Shown here piece after piece: positions 29,216-36,064 of a stretch of DNA of 47,413 nt. The translations under genes and the position numbers were made by a program. The DNA is from a virus, in IMG/VR virus record IMGVR_UViG_3300007504_000952, positions 1-47,413 of that record, one strand, 5' to 3'. Below the pieces are notes generated by a model. The model was not told the origin of the DNA. It saw only the letters and a list, made by a program, of their open reading frames with translations, and made no database searches. Within the stretch, counting starts at the first letter, position 1; each line of letters starts with the position of its first letter.

Positions 29216-29878
29216 ATGACTGAGATCCCGGGCGTTCAGCTCATACGCGGCGACGTGTCGAGAGCGATCGAGTCTGCGCAGAATGCTCGGCTCGTGTGCG
29301 TCGACCCGCCCTGGCCATATCGGAACCGAACGCGGCGCGGCTGCGCGGCGACGCACTATCCCGCCGTCAGAATGCCCGACATCGTGCAGACTGTCGACGC
29401 GGCGTATGACTCGGCCGCAGACTCGGCATACATGCTGCTCTGGTCGACATGGCCGACGATCGGTGAGTGGTTCGCGGCGTCGCTGAAGAATCACCGATGG
29501 CGGCACGTTACCGGCGGTTCGTGGCACAAGTCGAACGGGATCGGGATCGGCTATCACGTTCGCGGCGACTCCGAGCCGTGGCTGCTGTACGCGAAGGGAG
29601 AGCCGCGGCCGTTCGGCACGCTGCGCAATGCGTGGCGCGCGCCGCGCCGCAGACACAGCGAGAAGCCGGCCGAGCCGCTGCGCGCGTTCGTGTCGGCGAT
29701 GTCACAGCCTGGAGATCTCGTGCTCGATCTGTATGCCGGACTCGCGCCGCTCGCGCGAGTCTGTATGCAGACGGGCCGGCGCTATGTCGGTGCCGAGATC
29801 GACGCCGAGCGACACGCGGTCGCGCAGTCTCGACTCGCCGAGTGCAACGCAGCGATGCTCGCCGCCGGCGGTGCGTAG
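29216..29878 (+). CDS. MT-A70-family DNA adenine methyltransferase
   Basis: 220 residues. DPPW at 30-33 (VCVDPPWPYRN) is the MT-A70 catalytic motif, followed by HYPAVRMPDI, LLWSTWPTIGEWF, WHKSNGIGIGYHVRGDSEP and the AdoMet-binding DLYAGLAPLARVC with EIDAERH. These match phage N6-adenine methyltransferases of this group. Probable role is protection of phage DNA or regulation by methylation. It is complete, with no obvious neighbour enzyme. Confidence 0.9.
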   Translation: MTEIPGVQLIRGDVSRAIESAQNARLVCVDPPWPYRNRTRRGCAATHYPAVRMPDIVQTVDAAYDSAADSAYMLLWSTWPTIGEWFAASLKNHRWRHVTGGSWHKSNGIGIGYHVRGDSEPWLLYAKGEPRPFGTLRNAWRAPRRRHSEKPAEPLRAFVSAMSQPGDLVLDLYAGLAPLARVCMQTGRRYVGAEIDAERHAVAQSRLAECNAAMLAAGGA

Positions 29879-29889
29879 CGCCGGCGGCG

Positions 29890-29899
29890 CTACATGAAG
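29890..29899 (+). promoter_or_regulatory. CTACATGAAG element
   Basis: Fourth copy of the element; 26 bases upstream of the sliding-clamp-like gene, with GCAGGGAG between as ribosome site. It is followed by ACACGCGCACAGACGCAGGG, similar to other leaders in the window. Confidence 0.4.
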
Positions 29900-29924
29900 A
29901 CACGCGCACAGACGCAGGGAGCGC

Positions 29925-31139
29925 ATGATGAACGGAACAGAGAAACGAGCCGTGTTCAGCACGATCGCGAAGATGCGAGCCGATCGGGCACTGATCCGCC
30001 GACTCGGCAACGGCTCGCAGATCTACGCGAGCACCGACAACACAAGCGGCGTTCGTCTGCTCGTCGACATGCCCGACATTCTCACGAACGGCGACGCCGG
30101 CTGGCTCTCACTGCCCGGCCGCCCGTTCGCCCGTCAAGGGCAGCAGACGCTCGGCGCAAAGTGCGGCGACTGGCAGCAGTCTGTGCGCTCTGACGACACG
30201 GGCTCGACGGTGATCATCGCCGATCATTTCGGCGTCTGCGAGTATGACGCACAGTCAGTCACAGACCCGCCCGAGATCGGGAGCGGGCAGGCGTTCTGCA
30301 CGATCTCGCGCGAGTCGCTGCTGCACGCTTTGCGCGCGTGCTGTCGGGCGCTGAAATCCGACATGATGCACCGCCCGGGAATCTCGGGCGTCGTGTTCGA
30401 CGAGATCCGCGAGGCTGACTCGATGTTCGGCGATCTCGGCCCGTCAGACGGTGTCGCGCTCGTCGCAACCGATGGAGCCCGGCTGCACGCCGTCGGTCTG
30501 CCGGCGACGCTCGCGCCGGGCGTGACGCCGGGCGCTGACAGCGAAGGTCATAACGATGTCTCCAAGCTGCAGATCCCGCTCGTCGCCGCGCGAGCGCTCG
30601 TCGACGTGCTCGCGGGCGCGACTGCCGAGATCGTGGCGCTCAGCGCCGAGCCGCCGGTGTTCCGCGGCGCGGGACACTTGACCGCGTCGTGCGGGCGCTG
30701 GCTCGTGCAGCTCGCCGGCGTTTACGGCGACTTTCCCAAGTGGCGCTCGATCGTTCCGAATTTCGACATGAAGCCCGAACGATCGGCCGTGATCGAGCGC
30801 GTGCAGACTATGTCGAATCTGCGGCGAGTCGTGCGCTGGGCGGGCGGCGGGCGGCGCATGATCCGCGCGAGTCTGCGGATCGACGGGCGCGGGCTGCTCG
30901 TCGAAACGAGCGACCGCAACGGTGCGAAATGCACTCGGCGCGAACAGATCGGCCCGAACGTCGTTAGCGCAGAGTCACTGTCGGCGACGTTCGGCGCGGA
31001 CGCGCGGCTGCTGATCGACGCGCTGTCGGCGTCGACTGCTGATAGCGTTCGGGCGTTCATCGGCGACCACCCGCTCGATCCGATCGTGATCCGTGCGCCC
31101 GATCTGTTCGCGATCGTGATGCCGGCCCGGCTCGACTAA
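29925..31139 (+). CDS. DNA polymerase sliding clamp-like protein (DnaN family)
   Basis: 404 residues; ATG-ATG start (29925 or 29928) behind GGGAG. Clamp-like hallmarks: VALVATDGARLHAVGLPA in the middle, YGDFPKWRSIVP (the fold-defining YPD-like turn of domain 2/3), and the C-terminal segment DPIVIRAPDLFAIVMPARLD, which mirrors the VMPMR end of bacterial beta clamps. It should form a ring that tethers a polymerase to DNA. No polymerase is visible in the window, so it either serves one outside it or recruits the host enzyme. Divergent, but the pattern is coherent. Confidence 0.75.
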   Translation: MMNGTEKRAVFSTIAKMRADRALIRRLGNGSQIYASTDNTSGVRLLVDMPDILTNGDAGWLSLPGRPFARQGQQTLGAKCGDWQQSVRSDDTGSTVIIADHFGVCEYDAQSVTDPPEIGSGQAFCTISRESLLHALRACCRALKSDMMHRPGISGVVFDEIREADSMFGDLGPSDGVALVATDGARLHAVGLPATLAPGVTPGADSEGHNDVSKLQIPLVAARALVDVLAGATAEIVALSAEPPVFRGAGHLTASCGRWLVQLAGVYGDFPKWRSIVPNFDMKPERSAVIERVQTMSNLRRVVRWAGGGRRMIRASLRIDGRGLLVETSDRNGAKCTRREQIGPNVVSAESLSATFGADARLLIDALSASTADSVRAFIGDHPLDPIVIRAPDLFAIVMPARLD

Positions 31140-31705
31140 TGGCGGCTCTAAACATGGTCCAGACCGCGCGCGGGCCGATGCCCCACGCCGGGTCAATGTG
31201 GGTCGACGGCGTGCTGCGCAGAGTCGGCGTCGGCTGCTATCGCGGCGGGAATGCAGCGCTCGTCGCTGTCGACGCTGACGGCTCGATCTGGTCGGTGCTG
31301 ACACGCAACGAAACGCCGTGGCGGCTGTCGCCGTGGCACGCGCTCGCGTCGCTGAAGATGCGAGATCCCGCGCAGACGTTCGCGACCGCCGACCGTCTGA
31401 TCGCGCTGCCCGACCCGGCGTCGCCGGGCGCGTTCGTGATCATGCCGCCCGCGTGGCGGCGCGATGAAGCCGGCGATCTGTACGCGATCGGCGACAAGAT
31501 CGCGATCGGCTGTCTCGGCACGCTCTGGGGTCTGTTCATAGACGAGCAGTTGATCCAGCGAAGCGTCAAGCCGACACAGGCCGGATGCGCCGTGTATGCG
31601 CTGAATCGGCTACGTGCGCAGCGCCAGAACGGCATACGGCACCCGGCAGCGCTGCTCGCGCTGCCGCGCAAAGACGGCGCGCCGTGGCCGCAGCTCGACG
31701 ACTGA
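31139..31705 (+). CDS. Unknown protein, 188 residues
   Basis: The ATG shares its first base with the clamp stop (TAATG). It begins with a domain of alternating strands (PHAGSMWVDGVLRRVGVGCY; ALVAVDADGSIWSVLTRNET), then KIAIGCLGTLWGLFIDEQLI and a basic tail. Placed between clamp and endolysin it could be a late regulator or virion part, but no family is recognised and there is no membrane segment to make it a holin. Confidence 0.65.
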   Translation: MAALNMVQTARGPMPHAGSMWVDGVLRRVGVGCYRGGNAALVAVDADGSIWSVLTRNETPWRLSPWHALASLKMRDPAQTFATADRLIALPDPASPGAFVIMPPAWRRDEAGDLYAIGDKIAIGCLGTLWGLFIDEQLIQRSVKPTQAGCAVYALNRLRAQRQNGIRHPAALLALPRKDGAPWPQLDD

Positions 31706-31718
31706 ACGGGGCGAACGA

Positions 31719-32534
31719 ATGAAGACACAAGATCTGATCAGCGCAATCTGTGATTACGGGCCGATCGTCGACTCGCTGATCGGCGCTCTGCCGACACACA
31801 AGACAAAGCGATTCCGCACCCGCGACCCGGGCGCGATCCGCGGGCTATGCGTTCATCACAGCGCCGGCCCGACCGGCGATGGTGCGCAGCGTTTCGTCGA
31901 CGTTGCGCGGTATCACGTCGGACCCAATCACGTATCGGCGACGGGTGCGCCCGGGGTTCTCTACACGCTCGGGATCGACGCCGGCGGCCGTGTCTTCATT
32001 CTGCACGATCTGCAAGTCGCGCCGTGGTCGCAGGGAACGCGCGAACGGCCCGGCGACGAGAATGCCGAGTATCTGTCATGTCTGCTACTCGGCGACTTCT
32101 CGTCGCCCGGGCACTCGGCGAACGAGCCGACGCCCGAGCAGCTGTATGCGTTGCTCGCGGTGTTCGTCGCGTGCCGCGCGCTGTTCGGACGCTCGTTCGA
32201 GCTGACCGGGCACTATGCGCTTGGCAAGCCGGCGTGTCCGGGCTCGACTGCCGAAACGCTGATCCGCGCGCTCGGCGCACACGTCGAGCCGCGCAGCTCG
32301 ATTGCCGCCCGTTCGGCGCAGCTCGACACGCTGCGCGACGTGCAGTCGGCGCTCGCCGCGCTCGGCTTCTATCCGGGCAAGATCGACGGGCTGCCCGGGC
32401 CGCGCACCCGCTCGGCGGTCGCGAGCTATCAGCGCTCGCGCGGGCTGACGGTCGACGCGGTCGCCGGCCCGGCGACGCGCGAGCGGATCGCGCACGATCT
32501 CGGGCAGCTGCCCAGCGAGCCGAGCGAGCGCTAA
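31719..32534 (+). CDS. Endolysin: N-acetylmuramoyl-L-alanine amidase with peptidoglycan-binding domain
   Basis: 271 residues. An Amidase_2-type domain shows the zinc-ligand His in GLCVHHSAGP (46-47), Tyr/Thr-rich turn GVLYTLGIDAGG, and the second ligand region TGHYALGKPACPG (about 165-178). A PG_binding_1 domain ends the protein (LRDVQSALAALGFYPGKIDG; SYQRSRGLTVDAVAGPATR). It cuts the amide bond between MurNAc and the stem peptide to release virions. No signal peptide or adjacent holin is seen. This is the last gene before the late-region control locus. Confidence 0.92.
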   Translation: MKTQDLISAICDYGPIVDSLIGALPTHKTKRFRTRDPGAIRGLCVHHSAGPTGDGAQRFVDVARYHVGPNHVSATGAPGVLYTLGIDAGGRVFILHDLQVAPWSQGTRERPGDENAEYLSCLLLGDFSSPGHSANEPTPEQLYALLAVFVACRALFGRSFELTGHYALGKPACPGSTAETLIRALGAHVEPRSSIAARSAQLDTLRDVQSALAALGFYPGKIDGLPGPRTRSAVASYQRSRGLTVDAVAGPATRERIAHDLGQLPSEPSER

Positions 32535-32555
32535 TCGGGTAGCGCCGAGCGGAAA

Positions 32556-32681
32556 ATGGAGCAGCTTGCCACCCGCCAAGCGCGCTCGTCCTCGTCGTCG
32601 CGGATCGTGTCGACTCAGCGCCGCGCGAAGCGGCTGGCGATGTTCCGAATCGGCAACCGGCAGCATCGCTCGCGGCGCTGA
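32556..32681 (+). CDS. Possible tiny basic protein, 41 residues
   Basis: ATG behind GAGCGGAAA, ending in TGA just before the terminator. The product is strongly basic and Ser/Arg-rich (RQARSSSSSRIVSTQRRAKR) and would bind nucleic acid if made. It is too short for certainty but placed between the endolysin and a terminator, where a real gene is plausible. Confidence 0.35.
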   Translation: MEQLATRQARSSSSSRIVSTQRRAKRLAMFRIGNRQHRSRR

Positions 32682-32697
32682 GTCGCAGCCGGCCGAG

Positions 32698-32735
32698 AAC
32701 GCCGACACGCCCGCAGCTGCGGGCGTGTCGGCGTT
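32698..32735 (+). terminator. Long perfect palindrome, strong terminator
   Basis: Nineteen-base arms beginning AACGCCGACACGCCCGCAG pair exactly with no spacer and are followed by TTGTG. It separates the lysis gene from the late-region promoter. Being fully palindromic, it could act in both directions or also bind a protein. Confidence 0.8.
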
Positions 32736-32748
32736 TGTGCTGCTATGA

Positions 32749-32769
32749 CTGCTATAGCAGCTATAGCAG
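32749..32769. promoter_or_regulatory. Overlapping CTGCTATAGCAG and GCTATAGC operators
   Basis: CTGCTATAGCAG (32749-32760) is a perfect palindrome and GCTATAGC repeats at 32760-32767, nine bp further, with a degenerate GCTGCTATG at 32738. The same 12-bp palindrome occurs at 23360. It lies about 30 bases upstream of the -10-like TACAGT of the late operon, where a repressor or activator would act. Confidence 0.6.
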
Positions 32770-32798
32770 TGAGCGTGGCGCAGACGGCGTCGAGCTGC

Positions 32799-32805
32799 TA
32801 CAGTC
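32799..32805 (+). promoter_or_regulatory. TACAGTC promoter element, probable leaderless start
   Basis: TACAGT ends six bases before the ATG at 32811, the distance expected if transcription begins at the A of the start codon, as in many actinobacterial leaderless genes. TACAGTC recurs before 43171 and 47391. No classical -35 is seen. Confidence 0.5.
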
Positions 32806-32810
32806 GAGAC

Positions 32811-33968
32811 ATGAATGCGCCGAACGAGTCGACGCAGCCGGGATCGTCGGCCGCGTCAGAGGGTAGCAGCGAGTCGGCACCGCGCCGCGCAGCTCGGCGG
32901 GTCGCTCTGTCTGTGCCGACGATCGACAGCTCGCAGAATCGCGAGGTGTTCGGCCGGTTCGCCGAGCCGATGCGGCCGCGCGAGAAAGAGTCGGATCGGG
33001 CTTATGCTGCGTTTCTGCTCTACTGTATGCAGGCCCGGCGCAGCATCAGGCGAATCGCGGTCGCGATGTCGATCAGCGATGGGACGATGCGCTACTGGCG
33101 CAGAAAGCACGGGTGGGAGCGACGCCGAGTCTGCGTCGCCGATCCGGACTGGGTTGCGCTCGCCGCGTTTCGTCAGCTGATGGATCTGCACGATCACGAG
33201 GTGATCACGACGCCCGCGCTAAGACTCGCTCTCGATGTCGTGCTGGCCGACACCGGGTCGGCCCGGCTGCGGCACGCGGTCGCAGCACAGCGGCAGGGGC
33301 TGCCCGCCGGCCCACCGACCCACGACATCGTGCCGACAGACAAGCCCGGAACGCCGCGAGCAGACGGGCCGCATATGACGGCTCAGCGCGCCGCTGGGCA
33401 GGGCGCAGACCCCGCCCCTATGTCAGAGCACCCGGAACGGCCCGGGACGCCGCCAGCACCCGCTGACGCGCCGCCACCTCCCGGGCGCAGCGGGCCGCGC
33501 GATCCCGGCGCGTCAGATCCCAGCGCGGTGTTCCGCACACCGCTGTCAGATTCTGAGCTATCGACCATGAACCCGAACCGGTACATGGCGACGCTGCACG
33601 AGTCGACGCTGCGAAATCATCTACGGCCGGCAGACATACGGCGCCAGATTCAGCTGATCGACGGCACGCTCGGACTGATTGCAAAGCGCGTCGCGTCGGG
33701 CAAGATCGACGTAAAGGTTAGCGATATCCCTGCACTGCTGAAAGCCCGGGCGCTGATCACCGGGCTGCCGACTGAGCAGATCGCCGTTCAGTCGACACAC
33801 ACGCACGAGCACAGAGTGGCAGTCGTCGAGTCGACGCGAATGCGTGACGCTCGCGAGCGGGGCGGCCCAGCGTTGCTCGACGCGATGCGCGTCGAGACAG
33901 ACGAGATCCAGGCGATTCTGCGCGCGATCCCGGCGCGAGTCGTCGACGTTGGGAGTGACGATGGCTGA
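32811..33968 (+). CDS. HTH protein, probable small terminase subunit
   Basis: 385 residues from an ATG with no Shine-Dalgarno. Residues about 60-105 contain a HTH (SIRRIAVAMSISDGTMRYWR) after AYAAFLLYCMQARR, as in small terminase subunits. Next comes a Pro/Ala/Gly-rich disordered linker (about 160-245) and a helical C-terminal region (NHLRPADIRRQIQLIDGTLG; SDIPALLKARALITGLPTEQ), plausible for oligomerisation and contact with the large subunit. First gene of the late operon. The large terminase is four genes downstream, so the role is inferred from HTH, order and length. Confidence 0.6.
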   Translation: MNAPNESTQPGSSAASEGSSESAPRRAARRVALSVPTIDSSQNREVFGRFAEPMRPREKESDRAYAAFLLYCMQARRSIRRIAVAMSISDGTMRYWRRKHGWERRRVCVADPDWVALAAFRQLMDLHDHEVITTPALRLALDVVLADTGSARLRHAVAAQRQGLPAGPPTHDIVPTDKPGTPRADGPHMTAQRAAGQGADPAPMSEHPERPGTPPAPADAPPPPGRSGPRDPGASDPSAVFRTPLSDSELSTMNPNRYMATLHESTLRNHLRPADIRRQIQLIDGTLGLIAKRVASGKIDVKVSDIPALLKARALITGLPTEQIAVQSTHTHEHRVAVVESTRMRDARERGGPALLDAMRVETDEIQAILRAIPARVVDVGSDDG

Positions 33969-34305
33969 TCTGTTCCGCCCGCCGGGCGCAATTGTCGAGC
34001 ACGGCTCGGCCGCTGGCCCGCGCGCGGGCCTTGACGCAAAGATCGGCGAGAACACGATCGGCGGCCCGCTGTCTGGGCAGGACGTGCGAATGCTGCTCGA
34101 TCGCAAGACTCTGCAGCAGCTGCTCGACATCGCGTCGCAGTCGCTGTCGGGCCGCGTGCAGCTCGACGGCGTCGGCTTTCGGCAGCGCGTGTGGCGGTCG
34201 GGGAACGGTCACGTCTACCAGACGCTGACTCTGATCAGTCTGCAGCCACGGCCCGAGCGAACGCCCGTGGACGGCGCAGTGTCTGCGACCCGGCGGCGGC
34301 GATGA
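33961..34305 (+). CDS. Unknown protein, 114 residues
   Basis: Starts eight bases inside the previous gene. Sequence LFRPPGAIVEHGSAAGPRAG, then GPLSGQDVRMLLDRKTLQQL and a beta-like VQLDGVGFRQRVWRSGNGHV with a basic tail. It may belong with the ParB/ABC-GNAT pair that follows or with packaging. No family recognised. Confidence 0.6.
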   Translation: MADLFRPPGAIVEHGSAAGPRAGLDAKIGENTIGGPLSGQDVRMLLDRKTLQQLLDIASQSLSGRVQLDGVGFRQRVWRSGNGHVYQTLTLISLQPRPERTPVDGAVSATRRRR

Positions 34306-34868
34306 CTCGGCAGCGCGAAGCCGCCGCCGTCTATGTTCACCCGGACGAGCTACGCCCGTGGGAGGACAACCCGCGGATCAACGATGACGCCGTCGAGCCG
34401 GTCGCGCAGAGCATCGCCCAATTCGGGTTCGCGTCGCCGATCGTCGCCCGCACAGACGGAACGATCATCGCCGGTCACACGCGCTGGACGGCGGCGCGCC
34501 GCCTCGGGCTTGAGCGGGTGCCTGTTCGATTCATGGATCTGACGGACGCGCAGTTCCGGGCGCTCGCTCTCGCCGACAACAAACTTGGCGAGATTGCCGA
34601 GTGGGACGGCGATCTGCTGGAGGAAACATTCGTAGCTCTGCGCGACTGCGATGCAGAGCTGATCGCGGCGACCGGCTGGGAAGACGAGATGGGCGAGTAT
34701 CTGCGCGCGCTGGATGGGCAGATCGACGATCCCGGCGAGTCTGCGTCGGGCGGCGGCGCGAGTCTGCAATTCCGAGTGCTCGTCGAGGTCGACAGCGAGT
34801 CTGCACAAAGCGCGATGATTCAGAGACTCGAATCCGAGGGATTCAAGTGCCAACCGTTAATGTCGTAG
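34302..34868 (+). CDS. ParB-like (Srx-fold) protein next to the Mom-like gene
   Basis: 188 residues, ATGA overlap. A clear ParB/Srx domain: PDELRPWEDNPRINDDAVEP, SIAQFGFASPIVARTDGTII, AGHTRWTAARRLGLERVPVR, then ADNKLGEIAEWDGDLLEETF. The C-terminal 40 residues are predicted to fold separately (FRVLVEVDSESAQSAMIQRL), resembling an RRM-like strand-helix unit seen after ParB in some phage proteins. It overlaps the ABC-GNAT gene by 22 bases, a strong sign of joint function. ParB-like proteins often accompany DNA-modifying enzymes in phages, possibly as NTP-dependent or sequence-recognition partners. Confidence 0.88.
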   Translation: MTRQREAAAVYVHPDELRPWEDNPRINDDAVEPVAQSIAQFGFASPIVARTDGTIIAGHTRWTAARRLGLERVPVRFMDLTDAQFRALALADNKLGEIAEWDGDLLEETFVALRDCDAELIAATGWEDEMGEYLRALDGQIDDPGESASGGGASLQFRVLVEVDSESAQSAMIQRLESEGFKCQPLMS

Positions 34869-36064
34869 TCTCTACGCCCCTGTCCGAGAGTATGCGCGCG
34901 CGTCAGGTGTGCAGTATGTTCGACGTTCCGCCGGCGGAAAAGTGCGAGCGCTCGTGGTCGGGCGATGTTCCGCTCGCCGAGCGGGACTGGAGCGTCGGCC
35001 TGATCGTCGGACCCAGCGGCTCTGGAAAGAGCACAATCATGCGCGATCTGTTTGGCGAGCCGGCCGAGCTTAGCTGGAGCGCGCCGAGCGTCGTGGACGA
35101 CTTTGCGCCGTCTCTCGATGTCGAGACAATCACGAAAGCGTGCAGCGCCGTCGGGTTCAACACGATCCCGGCGTGGTTGCGCCCGTTCCACGTTCTGTCG
35201 AACGGCGAGCGGTTCCGCGTCGAGCTTGCCCGCAGACTCTGCGAGTCTGCAGATCCCGTCGTCGTCGACGAGTTTACGAGCGTGGTAGATCGGCAAGTCG
35301 CCAAGATCGGATCGCACGCCGTGCAGAAGTGGGCGCGCAGAAACGGCCGGCGGTTCGTCGCCGTGACCTGTCACTATGACGTGGTGGACTGGCTCAGGCC
35401 CGATTGGGTACTGGAGCCAGAGACAATGTCCTTTAGCTGGAGGTCGGTTCAACCCCGACCACGATTCGACGTTGGGATCGCCCGAGTGGATCGTGCCGAG
35501 TGGGCGCGGTTTGCACCGTTTCACTATCTGACCTCGACGCTCCCATATGGGGAGTATTACGGCGTTTTCGTTGACGGCGTAGCCCGTCCGGTCGGCTTCA
35601 CGGGGATCGCAATCTTCCCGCACTGGTCAGCGAAGGATCTGATCCGAATGACCCGGACGGTAGTGTTGCCCGACTGGCAGGGGCTCGGGCTTTCGTTTGT
35701 GCTGAATGATGCGCTCGGCGCAGCCTACAAGGCGTTCGGGTGGCGGTTTCGCGACTACCCGGCACACCCGGGATATGTGGCGGCCTGCATGAGAAGCCCG
35801 CACTGGCGGTTGATTTCGAGTGCAGAGTCTTCGCTGAAGAATGCGCCGAACAAGAACGCGAAGGCGCGCAGATACAGAGAGGGAGAGGGCGAGTCGGGAT
35901 CAAGCGACTTTGGCGGCCGCCCGTGTGCAGTGTTCGAGTATTGCGGCCCGACGATGTCGCGAGGGCTGGCCGAGCGATTCATCGTCACGCCCGGCGGCAA
36001 ACAGCGCCCGCCGCGAGTCAACGTCACGCGCAAGCGAAACCGGGTCAGACGGAGGAAGCGATGA
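34847..36064 (+). CDS. ABC-type ATPase fused to GNAT/Mom-like acyltransferase
   Basis: 405 residues from GTG 34847, chosen because GAGGG lies seven bases upstream; an ATG at 34892 has no good ribosome site. The N-terminal ABC ATPase has Walker A GPSGSGKST (55-63), signature-like LSNGER (117-122), Walker B VVVDE (138-142) and H176 in TCHYDVVDWL. The second half is GNAT-like: FHYLTSTLPYGEYYGVFVDG, then RTVVLPDWQGLGLS, whose Q-x-x-G-x acyl-CoA loop is intact. Mom of phage Mu, a GNAT-fold enzyme, makes a carbamoylmethyl adenine that blocks restriction. An energy-dependent DNA modifier is the best hypothesis; no membrane segments, so not a transporter. Confidence 0.75.
   Translation: MPTVNVVVSTPLSESMRARQVCSMFDVPPAEKCERSWSGDVPLAERDWSVGLIVGPSGSGKSTIMRDLFGEPAELSWSAPSVVDDFAPSLDVETITKACSAVGFNTIPAWLRPFHVLSNGERFRVELARRLCESADPVVVDEFTSVVDRQVAKIGSHAVQKWARRNGRRFVAVTCHYDVVDWLRPDWVLEPETMSFSWRSVQPRPRFDVGIARVDRAEWARFAPFHYLTSTLPYGEYYGVFVDGVARPVGFTGIAIFPHWSAKDLIRMTRTVVLPDWQGLGLSFVLNDALGAAYKAFGWRFRDYPAHPGYVAACMRSPHWRLISSAESSLKNAPNKNAKARRYREGEGESGSSDFGGRPCAVFEYCGPTMSRGLAERFIVTPGGKQRPPRVNVTRKRNRVRRRKR

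Noticed and set aside
34847-36064. ABC transporter subunit
   Set aside because: No permease gene, no membrane segment, and a fused acyltransferase half; DNA modification is a better fit.
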